The translations under genes and the position numbers were made by a program. Positions 35,094 to 44,174 of a stretch of DNA of 64,000 nucleotides are shown piece after piece. Source of the DNA: JAFLBI01 sp964616465 (GTDB lineage: Bacteria > Bacteroidota > Bacteroidia > Chitinophagales > Chitinophagaceae); the NCBI GenBank assembly GCA_964616465.1, contig CAZTTO010000014.1, positions 29,693 through 93,692 on the forward strand, given 5' to 3'. How positions within the stretch are numbered: the stretch's first letter is position 1; the number at the start of each line of letters is the position of its first letter. A model generated the notes under the pieces. The model was not told the origin of the DNA, made no database searches, and was given only the letters and a program-made list of their open reading frames with translations.

Positions 35094-36056
35094 ATGGCTA
35101 CAAAAAAGACAACTAAAGCACCAGCAAAGAAAGCGGCACCAGCAAAAAAGGCTGCTCCTGCTAAAAAAGCAGCAGTGCCAGCAAAAAAAGCTGCTCCTGC
35201 AAAAAAAGCCGCTCCTGCTAAGAAAGCAGCGGCACCGGCAAAAAAGGCTGCTCCTGCTAAGAAAGCAGCAACTCCCGCAAAGAAGGCAGTTCCTGCAAAA
35301 GCAGCAGCTCCTGCAAAAAAAGCGGTCCCTGCTAAATCAGTGCCAGCAAAAAAGGCTGCCCCTGCCAAACCAGCTCCAGCACCAGTAAAAAAAGCGGCAG
35401 TGCCAGCTAAGCCAGCACCAGCCAAGAAGGAAGCCCCAGTTAAATCAGTGCCTGCGCCTAAGCCAGCACCAGTTCCTGAACCAGTTCCTGTAAAAAAAGA
35501 TGAGGGAACAAAAAAATTAACCAATCTTCCTCCTCTTCCTCAAAAAAAGGTAACTGCACCAGTGAAAGATGTAAAAGTTCCTAAAACATCTGTAAAGACG
35601 AGTGTACCTTACCAGCCTGGATATACTCCATTAGAAAAAAGAGCAGAACAGGTTATTGATGTAACTCCAACTGCACGTTATAGCGATAATGATTTAAATG
35701 AATTTAGAGATCTTATCAATAGAAAACTAGAAGCTGCCAAAAAGGAGTTAGCTTATTTACAGGGATTGATTACTCGCAAAGATGAAATGGGTGGCGATAA
35801 TGATGATGCGCGTTATATGACTATGGAAGATGGTAGCTTGAGTATGGAGCGTGAGCAACTTTCTCAAATGGCTAGTCGTCAAATTACCTATATCGATCAT
35901 TTGGAAAAGGCATTGATGCGTATCGAGAACAAAACTTACGGTGTTTGTCGCGTTACTGGGAAGTTAATCGACAAAGCTCGTTTACGTGCTGTGCCACATG
36001 CAACTTTGAGCTTAGAAGCTAAGCTTGGATTAGTAAAACCTAGTCAAGAGCAATAG
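35094..36056 (+). CDS. DksA/TraR-like protein with histone-H1-like repeat tail
   Basis: 320 aa in two parts. Residues 1 to about 150 are a low-complexity Lys/Ala/Pro tract built from AKKAAP-type units, like histone H1 or AlgP tails, expected to bind nucleic acid. Residues about 200-320 match the DksA/TraR coiled-coil and finger region (EFRDLINRKLEAAKKEL, then YGVCRVTGKLIDKARLRAVPHATLSLEAK). Of the four usual zinc cysteines only one (GVC) remains, so zinc binding is improbable. DksA-like proteins bind the RNA polymerase secondary channel. Start 1 bp after the ileS stop suggests coupling. A long antisense frame over the repeat is a shadow. Confidence 0.88.
   Translation: MATKKTTKAPAKKAAPAKKAAPAKKAAVPAKKAAPAKKAAPAKKAAAPAKKAAPAKKAATPAKKAVPAKAAAPAKKAVPAKSVPAKKAAPAKPAPAPVKKAAVPAKPAPAKKEAPVKSVPAPKPAPVPEPVPVKKDEGTKKLTNLPPLPQKKVTAPVKDVKVPKTSVKTSVPYQPGYTPLEKRAEQVIDVTPTARYSDNDLNEFRDLINRKLEAAKKELAYLQGLITRKDEMGGDNDDARYMTMEDGSLSMEREQLSQMASRQITYIDHLEKALMRIENKTYGVCRVTGKLIDKARLRAVPHATLSLEAKLGLVKPSQEQ
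35100..35470 (+). repeat. In-gene Lys/Ala/Pro-coding repeat
   Basis: Imperfect short repeats around GCAAAAAAAGCTGCTCCT encode the AKKAAP units of the DksA-like protein. They are prone to length variation by slippage, so strains may differ in tail length. Confidence 0.8.
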
Positions 36057-36077
36057 TTTTTTTAATTTACAAATAGC

Positions 36078-36110
36078 AAATGCCATCTTATAATAGGGAT
36101 GGCATTTTTA
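36078..36110. terminator. Bidirectional terminator between convergent genes
   Basis: AAATGCCATC (36078-36087) and GATGGCATTT (36098-36107) are perfect 10-bp arms with A-rich left and T-rich right flanks. It lies between the DksA-like gene and the convergent ABC exporter gene. Confidence 0.88.
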
Positions 36111-37940
36111 TTTCACCTCTTGCATATCTACCAACTTTCTATAAATGCCATTTGCTTGCATAAGTTCGTCGTGTGTGCCTCTTTCAGCAATACAACCCTT
36201 GTCTAATACCACAATCTCATCAGCATGTCGCACGGTACTTAATCTATGTGCAATTACAATGCTAGTTCTGTTCTGCATCATATGATTAATAGCGTCCTGA
36301 ACCAAACGTTCACTTTCCGTATCAAGCGATGAAGTTGCTTCATCTAAAATAAGTATCGGTGGATTTTTTAAAATGGCTCTTGCAATGGTTAAGCGTTGGC
36401 GTTCACCTCCACTTAATTTGCTTCCTCTATCTCCAATAGAGAAAGACAGACCACCTTCTTTCTTTTCAATGAAATGCCAAGCATTTGCAACGCTCGCAGC
36501 TTGTTGTATTGACTCCGTTTTAGCTGCTTCCATTCCTAGGCATATATTAGCTTCAATGCTATCATTAAATAAAATAGGCTCCTGCGTTACTATGCTAATA
36601 TGTTTGCGAACTGAATTGAGGTTATAAGAGCGAATATCTTTCCCATCAATCAAAATTTCCCCACTAGTTACATCATGAAAACGAGGAATTAAGTCGGCTA
36701 GTGTACTTTTGCCCGCGCCAGACGAACCAACCAATGCAATTGTCTTACCTTTTTCGATTGTTAAGTTAATGTCTTTTAAAATTAACTTTTCTTGGTACTT
36801 GAATTGAACATTTTTAAATTCAATTGAATGATTGAAAGAGTCCATAATTAAGCCCTTTTCATTAGCATCAACTTGAATGGGAGCTTTTAAAATTTCTTCT
36901 ACTCTACTATAAGCAGCTGCACCCTTTTGCATATTGTAAAAAGAGGTAGACAGCGTTTTAGATGGATTGATAATTTGTGTGAATAAAACAATATATAGCG
37001 TAAACCCTTCTGGCGTAAGATTTCCGGCCATGCCATCTAGTACTAGTTTCCCTCCAAACCATAAAATGGCACAAAGTACTAGTACACCTAAAAATTCACT
37101 CATTGGAGATGCCAAATCGCGTCGAAACTGAATTTTATTTCTCAGGACATACAATTCGTGGTTCAGGTTCAGAAACTTGCCTTTAAGCATATTTTCCGCA
37201 TTAAAAGCTTTGATAACTCTTAATCCGCCTAAGGTTTCATCAATAATAGATAAAGCTTGTCCAGACTTTTCAGCAAGCGTGCCCGATTGCTTTTTTAGGG
37301 AACGACTAATTCTTCCAATAATGATGCCCGTAATAGGTAGCAAAACCAACAGGAATAATGAAAGCTGTGGACTAATGTATACCAATACCAAAAGAAGTAC
37401 GATAATATTGATTGGATCTTTGATGATTCCCTCAAGTGTTCCAACGGTTGATGTTTCTATTTCATTCAAATCATGCGTCATTCTGCTCATGATATCTCCT
37501 TTCCTCTGTTCTGTGAAATAGCCAATGGGCATTTGAAGCAACTTGCTGTACATATCTTTTCGAAGATGCATCACCACCGAATTCTTGATGGGTGCCATCA
37601 CATAAAAAGATAAGTAAAGGAAAAAGTTTCTGAAAAAAACGGCAACAATAATTATTCCGCAAATAAGTGCAAGGGCTTTTACTGGACCTTCAGAGCCTTG
37701 TTCTTGAATGTAAAGCGCTAATCGATAATTAATAACAGAAAGAACATCGTAGGGATTTGATGGCGCTGGAGGAAGACCAGTTGGCTCATTAAAAATAAGT
37801 TTCATGAAAAAAGGCAGTCCTCCAAATGAAACCAATGAAAATGCAATAGAGCAAAGGGTAAAAACTACATATAGACCTATTTGGAGCTTAAATGCACTTA
37901 AGTATTCGAAAATGCGTTGGTATTTCTTCATGAGTTGCAT
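36108..37940 (-). CDS. ABC transporter, fused permease/ATPase (MsbA-like)
   Basis: 610-aa half-transporter that would dimerise in the inner membrane. Six membrane segments span about residues 20-330. The ATPase domain has Walker A GSSGAGKSTL, signature LSGGERQRLTIARAI, Walker B PILILDEATSSLD and the switch His in IVIAHRLSTVRHAD. Closest in layout to lipid A flippase MsbA and multidrug exporters of the type IV ABC class. The exact substrate is not known. A second ATG three codons in (37931) is also possible. Confidence 0.92.
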   Translation of the reverse strand: MQLMKKYQRIFEYLSAFKLQIGLYVVFTLCSIAFSLVSFGGLPFFMKLIFNEPTGLPPAPSNPYDVLSVINYRLALYIQEQGSEGPVKALALICGIIIVAVFFRNFFLYLSFYVMAPIKNSVVMHLRKDMYSKLLQMPIGYFTEQRKGDIMSRMTHDLNEIETSTVGTLEGIIKDPINIIVLLLVLVYISPQLSLFLLVLLPITGIIIGRISRSLKKQSGTLAEKSGQALSIIDETLGGLRVIKAFNAENMLKGKFLNLNHELYVLRNKIQFRRDLASPMSEFLGVLVLCAILWFGGKLVLDGMAGNLTPEGFTLYIVLFTQIINPSKTLSTSFYNMQKGAAAYSRVEEILKAPIQVDANEKGLIMDSFNHSIEFKNVQFKYQEKLILKDINLTIEKGKTIALVGSSGAGKSTLADLIPRFHDVTSGEILIDGKDIRSYNLNSVRKHISIVTQEPILFNDSIEANICLGMEAAKTESIQQAASVANAWHFIEKKEGGLSFSIGDRGSKLSGGERQRLTIARAILKNPPILILDEATSSLDTESERLVQDAINHMMQNRTSIVIAHRLSTVRHADEIVVLDKGCIAERGTHDELMQANGIYRKLVDMQEVK

Positions 37941-38008
37941 GTTAGGGGAGCCGTTACAATTAACAACTTCCCCAGAATGATTACTTTTACAAATACAAAT
38001 GTAATTAT

Positions 38009-38377
38009 ATGCAGGAAGGAAAACGTCAAAAACAAGTAGCAGCGGTTATAAGAGAAGCCATGAATGAGATTTTTGTACGTATGGGGCTGAATATGGTACA
38101 AGGAGGAATGCTCTCCATTTCGTCTGTTAAGGTAACACCCGACTTGTTAGAAGCAAGAATTTATATTAGCCTGTTTCAGGTGAAAGATGCTCAGGCTGCT
38201 ATGCAGGTTGTTGAAAATAAGTCATGGGAAATTAAAAAGGAGCTTGCAGATAAAATCAAACATCAAGTTAGGCGAATACCTGTTTTACAATACTTCTTAG
38301 ATGATACACTCGACCATGTGTACAAAATGGAAGAGCTTTTTAAAAAAATTGAAGAGGAGAAACAACAACCCGAATAA
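38009..38377 (+). CDS. rbfA: 30S ribosome-binding factor A
   Basis: 122-aa factor for late maturation of the small ribosomal subunit and cold adaptation. The KH-like fold pattern is clear: RQKQVAAVIREAMNEIF near the start, SISSVKVTPDLLEARIYISLF in the middle and VRRIPVLQYFLDDTLDH near the end. The gene is divergent from the ABC exporter and precedes the LolE-like permease by 11 bp, probably as one transcript. Confidence 0.92.
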   Translation: MQEGKRQKQVAAVIREAMNEIFVRMGLNMVQGGMLSISSVKVTPDLLEARIYISLFQVKDAQAAMQVVENKSWEIKKELADKIKHQVRRIPVLQYFLDDTLDHVYKMEELFKKIEEEKQQPE

Positions 38378-38388
38378 TTGTAAGAACC

Positions 38389-39609
38389 TTGAATGTACTT
38401 ATAGCCTGGCGTTATTTAATCGCAAAAAAATCTGTACAAACTGTCCAGTGGATTGCCTGGATTAGTATGATTGCAATGGCAGTTGGTACAGCTGCTTTGA
38501 TTATTGTTTTAAGTGTTTTTAATGGTTTTGAGAATTTAGTGAAAGGTTTGTATGGCGATTTTTACACAGATATTCGAGTTGTTCCAAAACAAGGCAAAAG
38601 AATTGTTTTAACCAATAGTCACCAAGCTTGGTTGGGACAACAAAAAGACATTCAACATTGGAGTCCAATACTGGAAGAGAAAGCTGTACTCATACGCGAC
38701 GATTGGCAAACAATTGTGCAGTTAAAGGGGGTGCTGCCTAATTACACAAATGTTAGCGGAATTGGCAATCATCTTATTAAAGGCAACTTTGAGTTAGGAA
38801 CTGCACAAGAGCCACAATTGGTGTTGGGATGGGGAGTTGAAAATGCTTTAGGGGCCGATGTAGACGCATTTGCTAAAGGTATTCTGGTTGCTGTGCCACA
38901 GCGAGATGCCCCCAATATTAATATGAGCTCGCTTTTAAGTATTCAAGCAAGAAACTCTGGGACTTTTCTTGTACAGCAAGAGTTCGATAACAAGTATGTG
39001 TTTACACACATCAATTTTCTGCGTTACATGTTCGATATTCCTGAAACAGAGGTTTCTGCAATTGAAATAAAACTCACAACTTCTTCTAAAGAAAAGCAAA
39101 TTATAGGGCTAATTCAAGACAAATTTGGCTCAAATGTAATTGTGCAAACACGTTTCCAACAAAATCAGAGTTTATATACTGTTATGGCAACAGAAAAGTG
39201 GGTTATTTATGCAATTCTTTCATTGATTTTGGTGGTTGCTGCATTTAACATGATTGGAGCACTAACCATGTTAGTGCTGGAGAAAAGAAAAGATATTGCT
39301 GTGTTGAAAACCTTGGGTGCAACAGCAGGACGAATTCAGCGCATCTTTTTATTAGAAGGGATGCTGTTAGCTTCTTTTGGAGCTGGAGCAGGAATGATAT
39401 TGGCTACATGTATTTGTTTAGGGCAAATACAGTTTAAATGGATAAAACTAGGGGGTTCGTCGTTTTTAATTGACTATTATCCAGTTCAGTTACAGATCCA
39501 AGACTATTTATTAGTTGCGGCAACCGTGTTTGCCATTGCCTTTATAGCCGCGTGGGTGCCTGCCCGAAAAGCAGCACTTGAAAATCAAGTTCCTAATAGG
39601 TCCAACTAA
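38389..39609 (+). CDS. ABC transporter permease, LolC/E (FtsX) type
   Basis: 406-aa inner-membrane permease with one N-terminal membrane helix, a large periplasmic domain (about residues 50-260) and three C-terminal helices (AILSLILVVAAFNMIGALTM onward). This is the MacB/LolE topology. It carries the LolC/E-like segment LEKRKDIAVLKTLGATAGRIQRIFLLEG, the coupling-helix region. LolCE extracts lipoproteins toward the outer membrane. The start is a TTG at 38389, giving MNVLIAWRYLIAKK, the usual family N-terminus. The partner ATPase is not adjacent. Confidence 0.88.
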   Translation: MNVLIAWRYLIAKKSVQTVQWIAWISMIAMAVGTAALIIVLSVFNGFENLVKGLYGDFYTDIRVVPKQGKRIVLTNSHQAWLGQQKDIQHWSPILEEKAVLIRDDWQTIVQLKGVLPNYTNVSGIGNHLIKGNFELGTAQEPQLVLGWGVENALGADVDAFAKGILVAVPQRDAPNINMSSLLSIQARNSGTFLVQQEFDNKYVFTHINFLRYMFDIPETEVSAIEIKLTTSSKEKQIIGLIQDKFGSNVIVQTRFQQNQSLYTVMATEKWVIYAILSLILVVAAFNMIGALTMLVLEKRKDIAVLKTLGATAGRIQRIFLLEGMLLASFGAGAGMILATCICLGQIQFKWIKLGGSSFLIDYYPVQLQIQDYLLVAATVFAIAFIAAWVPARKAALENQVPNRSN

Positions 39610-39617
39610 TCTAATAA

Positions 39618-40460
39618 TTAATAATCCCCTAGTGTTTCCTCTAATTGGGCTAAAGCAGATGCAAGTTGAGTATCGTTTGGTGCAATTCCATGCCACTCAT
39701 GACTGCCTTCCATAAAGTCCACTCCTTTACCCATGCCAGTCTTCATTAATATACAAACGGGTTTACCCTGACCAGCAGCCTTTGTTGCAGCGTCGAGTCC
39801 AGCAACAACTGCCGCCATATCGTTTCCTTCCATTTCCATTACATACCATCCGAAAGCCTCGAACTTTTCAGCTAAATTTCCCAAAGACATGACCTCATCA
39901 GTTGGCCCATCAATTTGCTGACCATTCCAATCGATGGTAGCAATTAAGTTGTCTACTTTATGATGGGCTGCGTGCATAACAGCTTCCCAAATTTGCCCTT
40001 CCTGCAGTTCACCATCGCCATGTAATGAAAATACAAAATGCTCATCTCCATTTAATTTCTTGGCTAAAGCAGCACCTATTGCAACGCTCAATCCCTGTCC
40101 CAATGAACCACTAGCAATGCGTACACCAGGAAGGTGCTCATGTGTGGTAGGGTGTCCTTGAAGGCGAGAGTTAATTTTACGAAAAGTAGCTAGCTCACTT
40201 ACCTCAAAATACCCAGCTCTAGCTAAAACAGAGTAGTAAACTGGTGAAATATGGCCATTCGATAAAAAGAACAAGTCTTCTCCCTTGCCATCCATAGAAA
40301 AAGGCAGCTTAAATCTTAACTTATTGAAATACAGCGCAGTAAGAAAATCGGTACATCCCAAAGAACCTCCTGGGTGCCCACTTTGTACTGCATGAACCAT
40401 TCTAACAATATCTCTTCTTACTTGACTAGCAATGCTTTGTAACTCTTGGATGGAGGCCAT
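39618..40460 (-). CDS. Transketolase, N-terminal subunit (split enzyme)
   Basis: 280 aa corresponding to the thiamine-diphosphate-binding half of transketolase, which moves two-carbon units in the pentose phosphate pathway. Diagnostic blocks are QSGHPGGSLGCTDFLTALYF near residue 25, SGSLGQGLSVAIGAAL and the ThDP motif SLHGDGELQEGQIWEA followed by ATIDWNGQQIDG. It ends after the first domain. The C-terminal pyrimidine-binding half, a separate gene in many bacteria, is not found nearby. Confidence 0.92.
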   Translation of the reverse strand: MASIQELQSIASQVRRDIVRMVHAVQSGHPGGSLGCTDFLTALYFNKLRFKLPFSMDGKGEDLFFLSNGHISPVYYSVLARAGYFEVSELATFRKINSRLQGHPTTHEHLPGVRIASGSLGQGLSVAIGAALAKKLNGDEHFVFSLHGDGELQEGQIWEAVMHAAHHKVDNLIATIDWNGQQIDGPTDEVMSLGNLAEKFEAFGWYVMEMEGNDMAAVVAGLDAATKAAGQGKPVCILMKTGMGKGVDFMEGSHEWHGIAPNDTQLASALAQLEETLGDY

Positions 40461-40611
40461 TTCTTAAATTTTTGCAAAGATAATTTCTTCCTTCGAATCA
40501 GTTATAGTAATTTAGTTCCTGACTACTGCTGTTAATTGCCCCCAATCCCCCCTTTGACAAGCACTAGGTAATCTTAAGGATTCTTGCCTTTATAAAACAA
40601 AGGGAAACCAC

Positions 40612-41766
40612 ATGAGTGAAATTCAAGATTTGCTTCTTGCTGCATTAATTGCTTTATTGGTTACGGCGTATACCATACCCGTCATTATTCGTGCTGCAAA
40701 ATGGAGAAAGCTGTACGATCATCCTAACGAAAGGAAAGTGCATACAGTTCCCATTCCCTCTTTGGGCGGCATGGGAATTTTTATTGGCTTTATGTTAGGT
40801 TTGTTGTTTATGGCAGATATTACAGATGCTGCCAAGACTTTTCAATTTTATATTGCTGCCTTCCTTGTAATATTCATTTTTGGTATTAAAGATGATATGC
40901 TCATCATATCGCCATTAAAAAAGTTTCTTGGACAGTTAGCGGTAACAATGATTATTATAGTTAAAGCAGACATACACATTGATCACATGCATGGCTTTTT
41001 AGGCATTCTAAAAATTCACCCAATTGCAAGTTTCTTTTTAACAGCTTTCACAGTATTGGTGATTTTAAATGCATTTAATTTGATTGATGGTATTGATGGT
41101 TTGGCTGGTTCTTTAGGATTGGTAACCTCTCTTGCATTTGGTACATTTTTCTTGTTCATGAAAGACCACTTTTTTGCACTCATGGCATTCACTTTTGCAT
41201 CGGCTTTAGCTGGTTTTTTAATTTATAATTTTTCACCAGCTAAAATATTTATGGGAGATACAGGTGCTATGCTCATAGGTGCTGTGAATTCTATTTTAGT
41301 GATTCGTTTCATAGAAACAGCTGAAGGTTCACCTTTTTTGCCTTCACTTTCTTCTGCCGCAATGGGATTTGGTATGTTATTAATTCCTTTAATGGATACA
41401 CTCAGGGTCTTTGCTATTAGATTATTTGATGGAAGATCTCCTTTCTCACCCGATAGAAACCACATACATCATATCCTACTAGATCAGGGATTCTCACATA
41501 CACGCATTACAATCACCCTTGCACTGGCTCAAGTGGTGGTAATTGTTGTTAGTTATTTAGCTCTTCCTTTAGGATCAACCTGGGTGATTCTTGGACAAAT
41601 TGTTTCATTCCTTGTAGCAATTGTTGTTTTATCGAGGTATAAAAAACGACCCACTGCCTTTACAGTTATTAAGGGTAAGGACTTTAAGCAGGCTGAATCA
41701 TCATTTGGACTAAGACGATTAGCTGGTTTTGGTAGCTCAAAAGCAACAACTCTTACCGAAGAGTAA
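40612..41766 (+). CDS. Undecaprenyl-phosphate sugar-1-phosphate transferase (WecA/TagO-like)
   Basis: 384-aa polytopic membrane enzyme of the MraY/WecA family with about 10-11 membrane segments. It links a sugar phosphate, usually GlcNAc-1-phosphate, to undecaprenyl phosphate to start polysaccharide synthesis. Family motifs are IKDDMLIISPLKKFLGQL, the Mg-binding NAFNLIDGIDGLAG, FMGDTGAMLIG, and the histidine motif DRNHIHHILLDQGFSH. Its HIHH motif fits WecA-like enzymes better than MraY. Confidence 0.92.
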   Translation: MSEIQDLLLAALIALLVTAYTIPVIIRAAKWRKLYDHPNERKVHTVPIPSLGGMGIFIGFMLGLLFMADITDAAKTFQFYIAAFLVIFIFGIKDDMLIISPLKKFLGQLAVTMIIIVKADIHIDHMHGFLGILKIHPIASFFLTAFTVLVILNAFNLIDGIDGLAGSLGLVTSLAFGTFFLFMKDHFFALMAFTFASALAGFLIYNFSPAKIFMGDTGAMLIGAVNSILVIRFIETAEGSPFLPSLSSAAMGFGMLLIPLMDTLRVFAIRLFDGRSPFSPDRNHIHHILLDQGFSHTRITITLALAQVVVIVVSYLALPLGSTWVILGQIVSFLVAIVVLSRYKKRPTAFTVIKGKDFKQAESSFGLRRLAGFGSSKATTLTEE

Positions 41767-41773
41767 ACTCTGG

Positions 41774-41803
41774 TTTAGTTTTCATCCTCTTTTCATAGTT
41801 TTG
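41774..41803 (+). promoter_or_regulatory. Promoter of frr
   Basis: TTTA at 41774-41777, 18 bp, then TAGTTTTG at 41796-41803. The ATG is at 41823. The -7 element is an exact TAnnTTTG. Confidence 0.65.
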
Positions 41804-41822
41804 CGCACAAATCAATTAAACT

Positions 41823-42386
41823 ATGGCAGAAGATTTAGCATTGGTGATTGAAGATGCAGAAGATTCAATGAAGAAGGCTATCCTTCATCTTGAACAAGAA
41901 TTGGTGAAAATTAGAGCAGGTAAAGCAAATCCAAATATGTTAGATGGTATTAACGTTGACTATTATGGTGCACCTACTCCAATCAATCAAGTTGCTAATA
42001 TTAGTGTGTTAGATGCTAAAACCATCAGCATTCAACCTTGGGAAAAGAACATGCTTGCAGCAATAGAAAGAGCCATTATGCAAGCCAATATTGGTATTAC
42101 TCCTCAAAATGATGGTGTTCAAATACGTCTATTCCTTCCTCCTTTAACAGAAGAAAGAAGAAAAGAATTGGTGAAGAAAGCAAGTGGTGAAGGGGAGCAC
42201 ACAAAAGTGGGTATTAGAAATGTTCGCAGAGATGCCATAGAAGCAGTTAAGAAATTACAAAAAGATGGTTTGAGTGAAGATGCTGCAAAGGATGCTGAAG
42301 AAGAAATTCAAGCTTTGACCGATAAGTTTATTGCTCAGGTTGACAAGCACTTAGCTGCAAAAGAAAAAGAAATGATGACTATCTAA
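41823..42386 (+). CDS. frr: Ribosome recycling factor
   Basis: 187 aa, typical RRF length. With EF-G it splits post-termination ribosomes. Signature segments: LVKIRAGKANPNMLDGINVDYYG, QPWEKNMLAAIERAI, and the C-terminal HTKVGIRNVRRDAIEAVKKLQKDGLSEDAAKDAE. It is followed by its own terminator. Confidence 0.97.
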   Translation: MAEDLALVIEDAEDSMKKAILHLEQELVKIRAGKANPNMLDGINVDYYGAPTPINQVANISVLDAKTISIQPWEKNMLAAIERAIMQANIGITPQNDGVQIRLFLPPLTEERRKELVKKASGEGEHTKVGIRNVRRDAIEAVKKLQKDGLSEDAAKDAEEEIQALTDKFIAQVDKHLAAKEKEMMTI

Positions 42387-42408
42387 TTTCTTAAGCTTGA
42401 TGAAATTC

Positions 42409-42440
42409 AAAAGCTGCTTTTTAAAAGCGGCTTTTTTTAT
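42409..42440 (+). terminator. Terminator after frr
   Basis: AAAAGCTGC (42409-42417) and GCGGCTTTT (42427-42435) pair over 9 bp with one wobble, around a TTTTTAAAA loop. Further T residues follow. It may also serve the convergent gene. Confidence 0.85.
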
Positions 42441-42444
42441 GACC

Positions 42445-43323
42445 TTATTTTTTGTTAGCAAGATAAACACCCCCAAGAATTAAGAAAAGAGCACCCATCT
42501 GAAGCAGACCAATTGATTCACCTCCTAGCCAGCCTAAAATGACAGCTACAAACGGAATTCCATAGGTAACCATTGAAGCAAATAAGGGTCCAGATTTTTT
42601 TAAAAGCATGTAAAACAGAATTGATGCAAATGCTGTTCCTATGATGCCTAAAGTAGAAGCTGCTATAAATGATTTCCAATAACCAAGACCAGATGTTGGC
42701 ATATGAAAAAAGTTGGAACTAATTAATACCATAAGAGCAGCAGGAGTTAACATGCCAAAAGCTAAACTGGCTATTTCTAAAGATCCAATGCCCTGTAACT
42801 TTCTTCCAACCATATTCACATTCAAAGCATATAAAACGGTTGCTAGTAATACCAAGAATGCGTAAGGCAATGAGGAATTGCTAATGCCAGATCCTGATGG
42901 AAGAATCAGTAACATTAATCCTATTAATCCAATAACTACCCCCAACCATTTCTCCTTGCTTGCCGTAAGTTGGAAAAAGGCTACTCCAAGCAAAATAGTA
43001 CTTAGTGGGGTTAAAGAATTAAGTATAGCAGCTAAAGAACTATCAATACGTGTTTCAGCAATACAAAATAAAAACGCTGGAAAAAAAGAGCCCAGCCAGC
43101 CCGAAAGAATAACTGTACCTCTTTTTTCTTTTGGAATAGCTTTCCAAGCTTTCCATAAAAATGGACTTAAAACAAGTCCCGCACTCAAAATTCTAATAGA
43201 GGCTACTTGGTATGCAGAAAAAGACTCTAGACCAATTTTCATTAGCATGAACGAACTTCCCCAAATCAGTGAAAGAAGAAAAAACAGTATCCATGCTAAC
43301 CAATTGCCCTTTTTTGAATTCAT
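42445..43323 (-). CDS. EamA-family (DMT superfamily) permease
   Basis: 292-aa inner-membrane protein with about ten hydrophobic helices in two EamA repeats. The first begins WILFFLLSLIWGSSFMLMKIG, the second includes PYAFLVLLATVLYALNVNMVG. DMT permeases export amino acids or other small metabolites; the substrate here is unknown. The frame extends up to an ATG at 43368, but a -7 element CACCTTTG (minus strand, 43335-43328) lies between, so the ATG at 43323 is the credible start. Confidence 0.88.
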   Translation of the reverse strand: MNSKKGNWLAWILFFLLSLIWGSSFMLMKIGLESFSAYQVASIRILSAGLVLSPFLWKAWKAIPKEKRGTVILSGWLGSFFPAFLFCIAETRIDSSLAAILNSLTPLSTILLGVAFFQLTASKEKWLGVVIGLIGLMLLILPSGSGISNSSLPYAFLVLLATVLYALNVNMVGRKLQGIGSLEIASLAFGMLTPAALMVLISSNFFHMPTSGLGYWKSFIAASTLGIIGTAFASILFYMLLKKSGPLFASMVTYGIPFVAVILGWLGGESIGLLQMGALFLILGGVYLANKK

Positions 43324-43327
43324 GCTG

Positions 43328-43335
43328 CAAAGGTG
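43328..43335 (-). promoter_or_regulatory. -7 element of the EamA gene
   Basis: CACCTTTG on the minus strand, 4 bp before the ATG at 43323. The arrangement matches the near-leaderless pattern seen at ruvB. Confidence 0.5.
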
Positions 43336-43384
43336 AACTATTCCAACTGAAAACGAAGTAACTTTCAAAAAAACCCCATGGTTT

Positions 43385-44131
43385 ATGAAAGCAATTCAAC
43401 TTTCCTCTATCAGTACTAGAGCACCTAAATCTTTAAACAAAGAGAAAACTAAAGCAAAAACTGCTGCTATTCTTGAAGAGCTGGATGAATTACAAAACTT
43501 GTTATATGCAGAGAATAAGCACTCAATACTTATTGTTATTCAAGGAATGGATGCAAGTGGAAAAGACGGTGCAATTCGGAATGTTTTTGGCAAATTAAAT
43601 CCACAAGGGGTACGGGTTCATTCATTTAAAGCGCCAAGTAGTTTAGAACAATCGCACGACTTTCTTTGGCGCGTTCATTCGGTTGCTCCGCAAAAGGGCA
43701 TGATACAAATATTTAATCGCTCTCATTATGAAGATGTACTTATTACAAGGGTGCACCGATTGTGTACAGATGAACTTGCAAAAAAGCGGATGAGAGCAAT
43801 TGCAGATTTTGAAAGATTATTAATGGAGCACAATAACACCCATATTTTAAAATTTTATTTACATGTTTCGCCTGAAGAACAACAAAAGAGATTGCAAGAA
43901 AGAATACACCTGCCAAATAAACAATGGAAATACAATGAGCGCGATTTTGAAGAAGCCAAATTGTGGAACCTATACATGAAGATGTATGAAGATGTTTTTA
44001 AAACTTGTAACCAGCCGCCATGGACCATTACCCCTTCAGATCAAAACTGGTATAAAGAGTACATTATTGCCACTCAATTACGTGACACGCTCATTCAATT
44101 AAACATGCAATATCCAGGACTGAAAAAATAA
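43385..44131 (+). CDS. Polyphosphate kinase 2 family protein
   Basis: 248 aa, one-domain PPK2, which uses polyphosphate to phosphorylate nucleoside mono- or diphosphates. The Walker A-like loop is IQGMDASGKDGAIRN near residues 56-70. The lid and catalytic region shows FKAPSSLEQSHDFLWRVH and IFNRSHYEDVLITRVH. Whether it prefers AMP or ADP/GDP cannot be judged by eye. The gene overlaps no neighbour and precedes mscL by 43 bp. Confidence 0.93.
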   Translation: MKAIQLSSISTRAPKSLNKEKTKAKTAAILEELDELQNLLYAENKHSILIVIQGMDASGKDGAIRNVFGKLNPQGVRVHSFKAPSSLEQSHDFLWRVHSVAPQKGMIQIFNRSHYEDVLITRVHRLCTDELAKKRMRAIADFERLLMEHNNTHILKFYLHVSPEEQQKRLQERIHLPNKQWKYNERDFEEAKLWNLYMKMYEDVFKTCNQPPWTITPSDQNWYKEYIIATQLRDTLIQLNMQYPGLKK

Positions 44132-44174
44132 TCGTTGAATTTCCTTACTTTCAAAATCTCAAAAACAACAAACT

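Noticed and set aside
35078..35524. Long antisense frame rich in Ala/Gly/Phe
   Set aside because: It is the reverse strand of the Lys/Ala/Pro repeat of the DksA-like gene; repetitive codons keep it open by chance.
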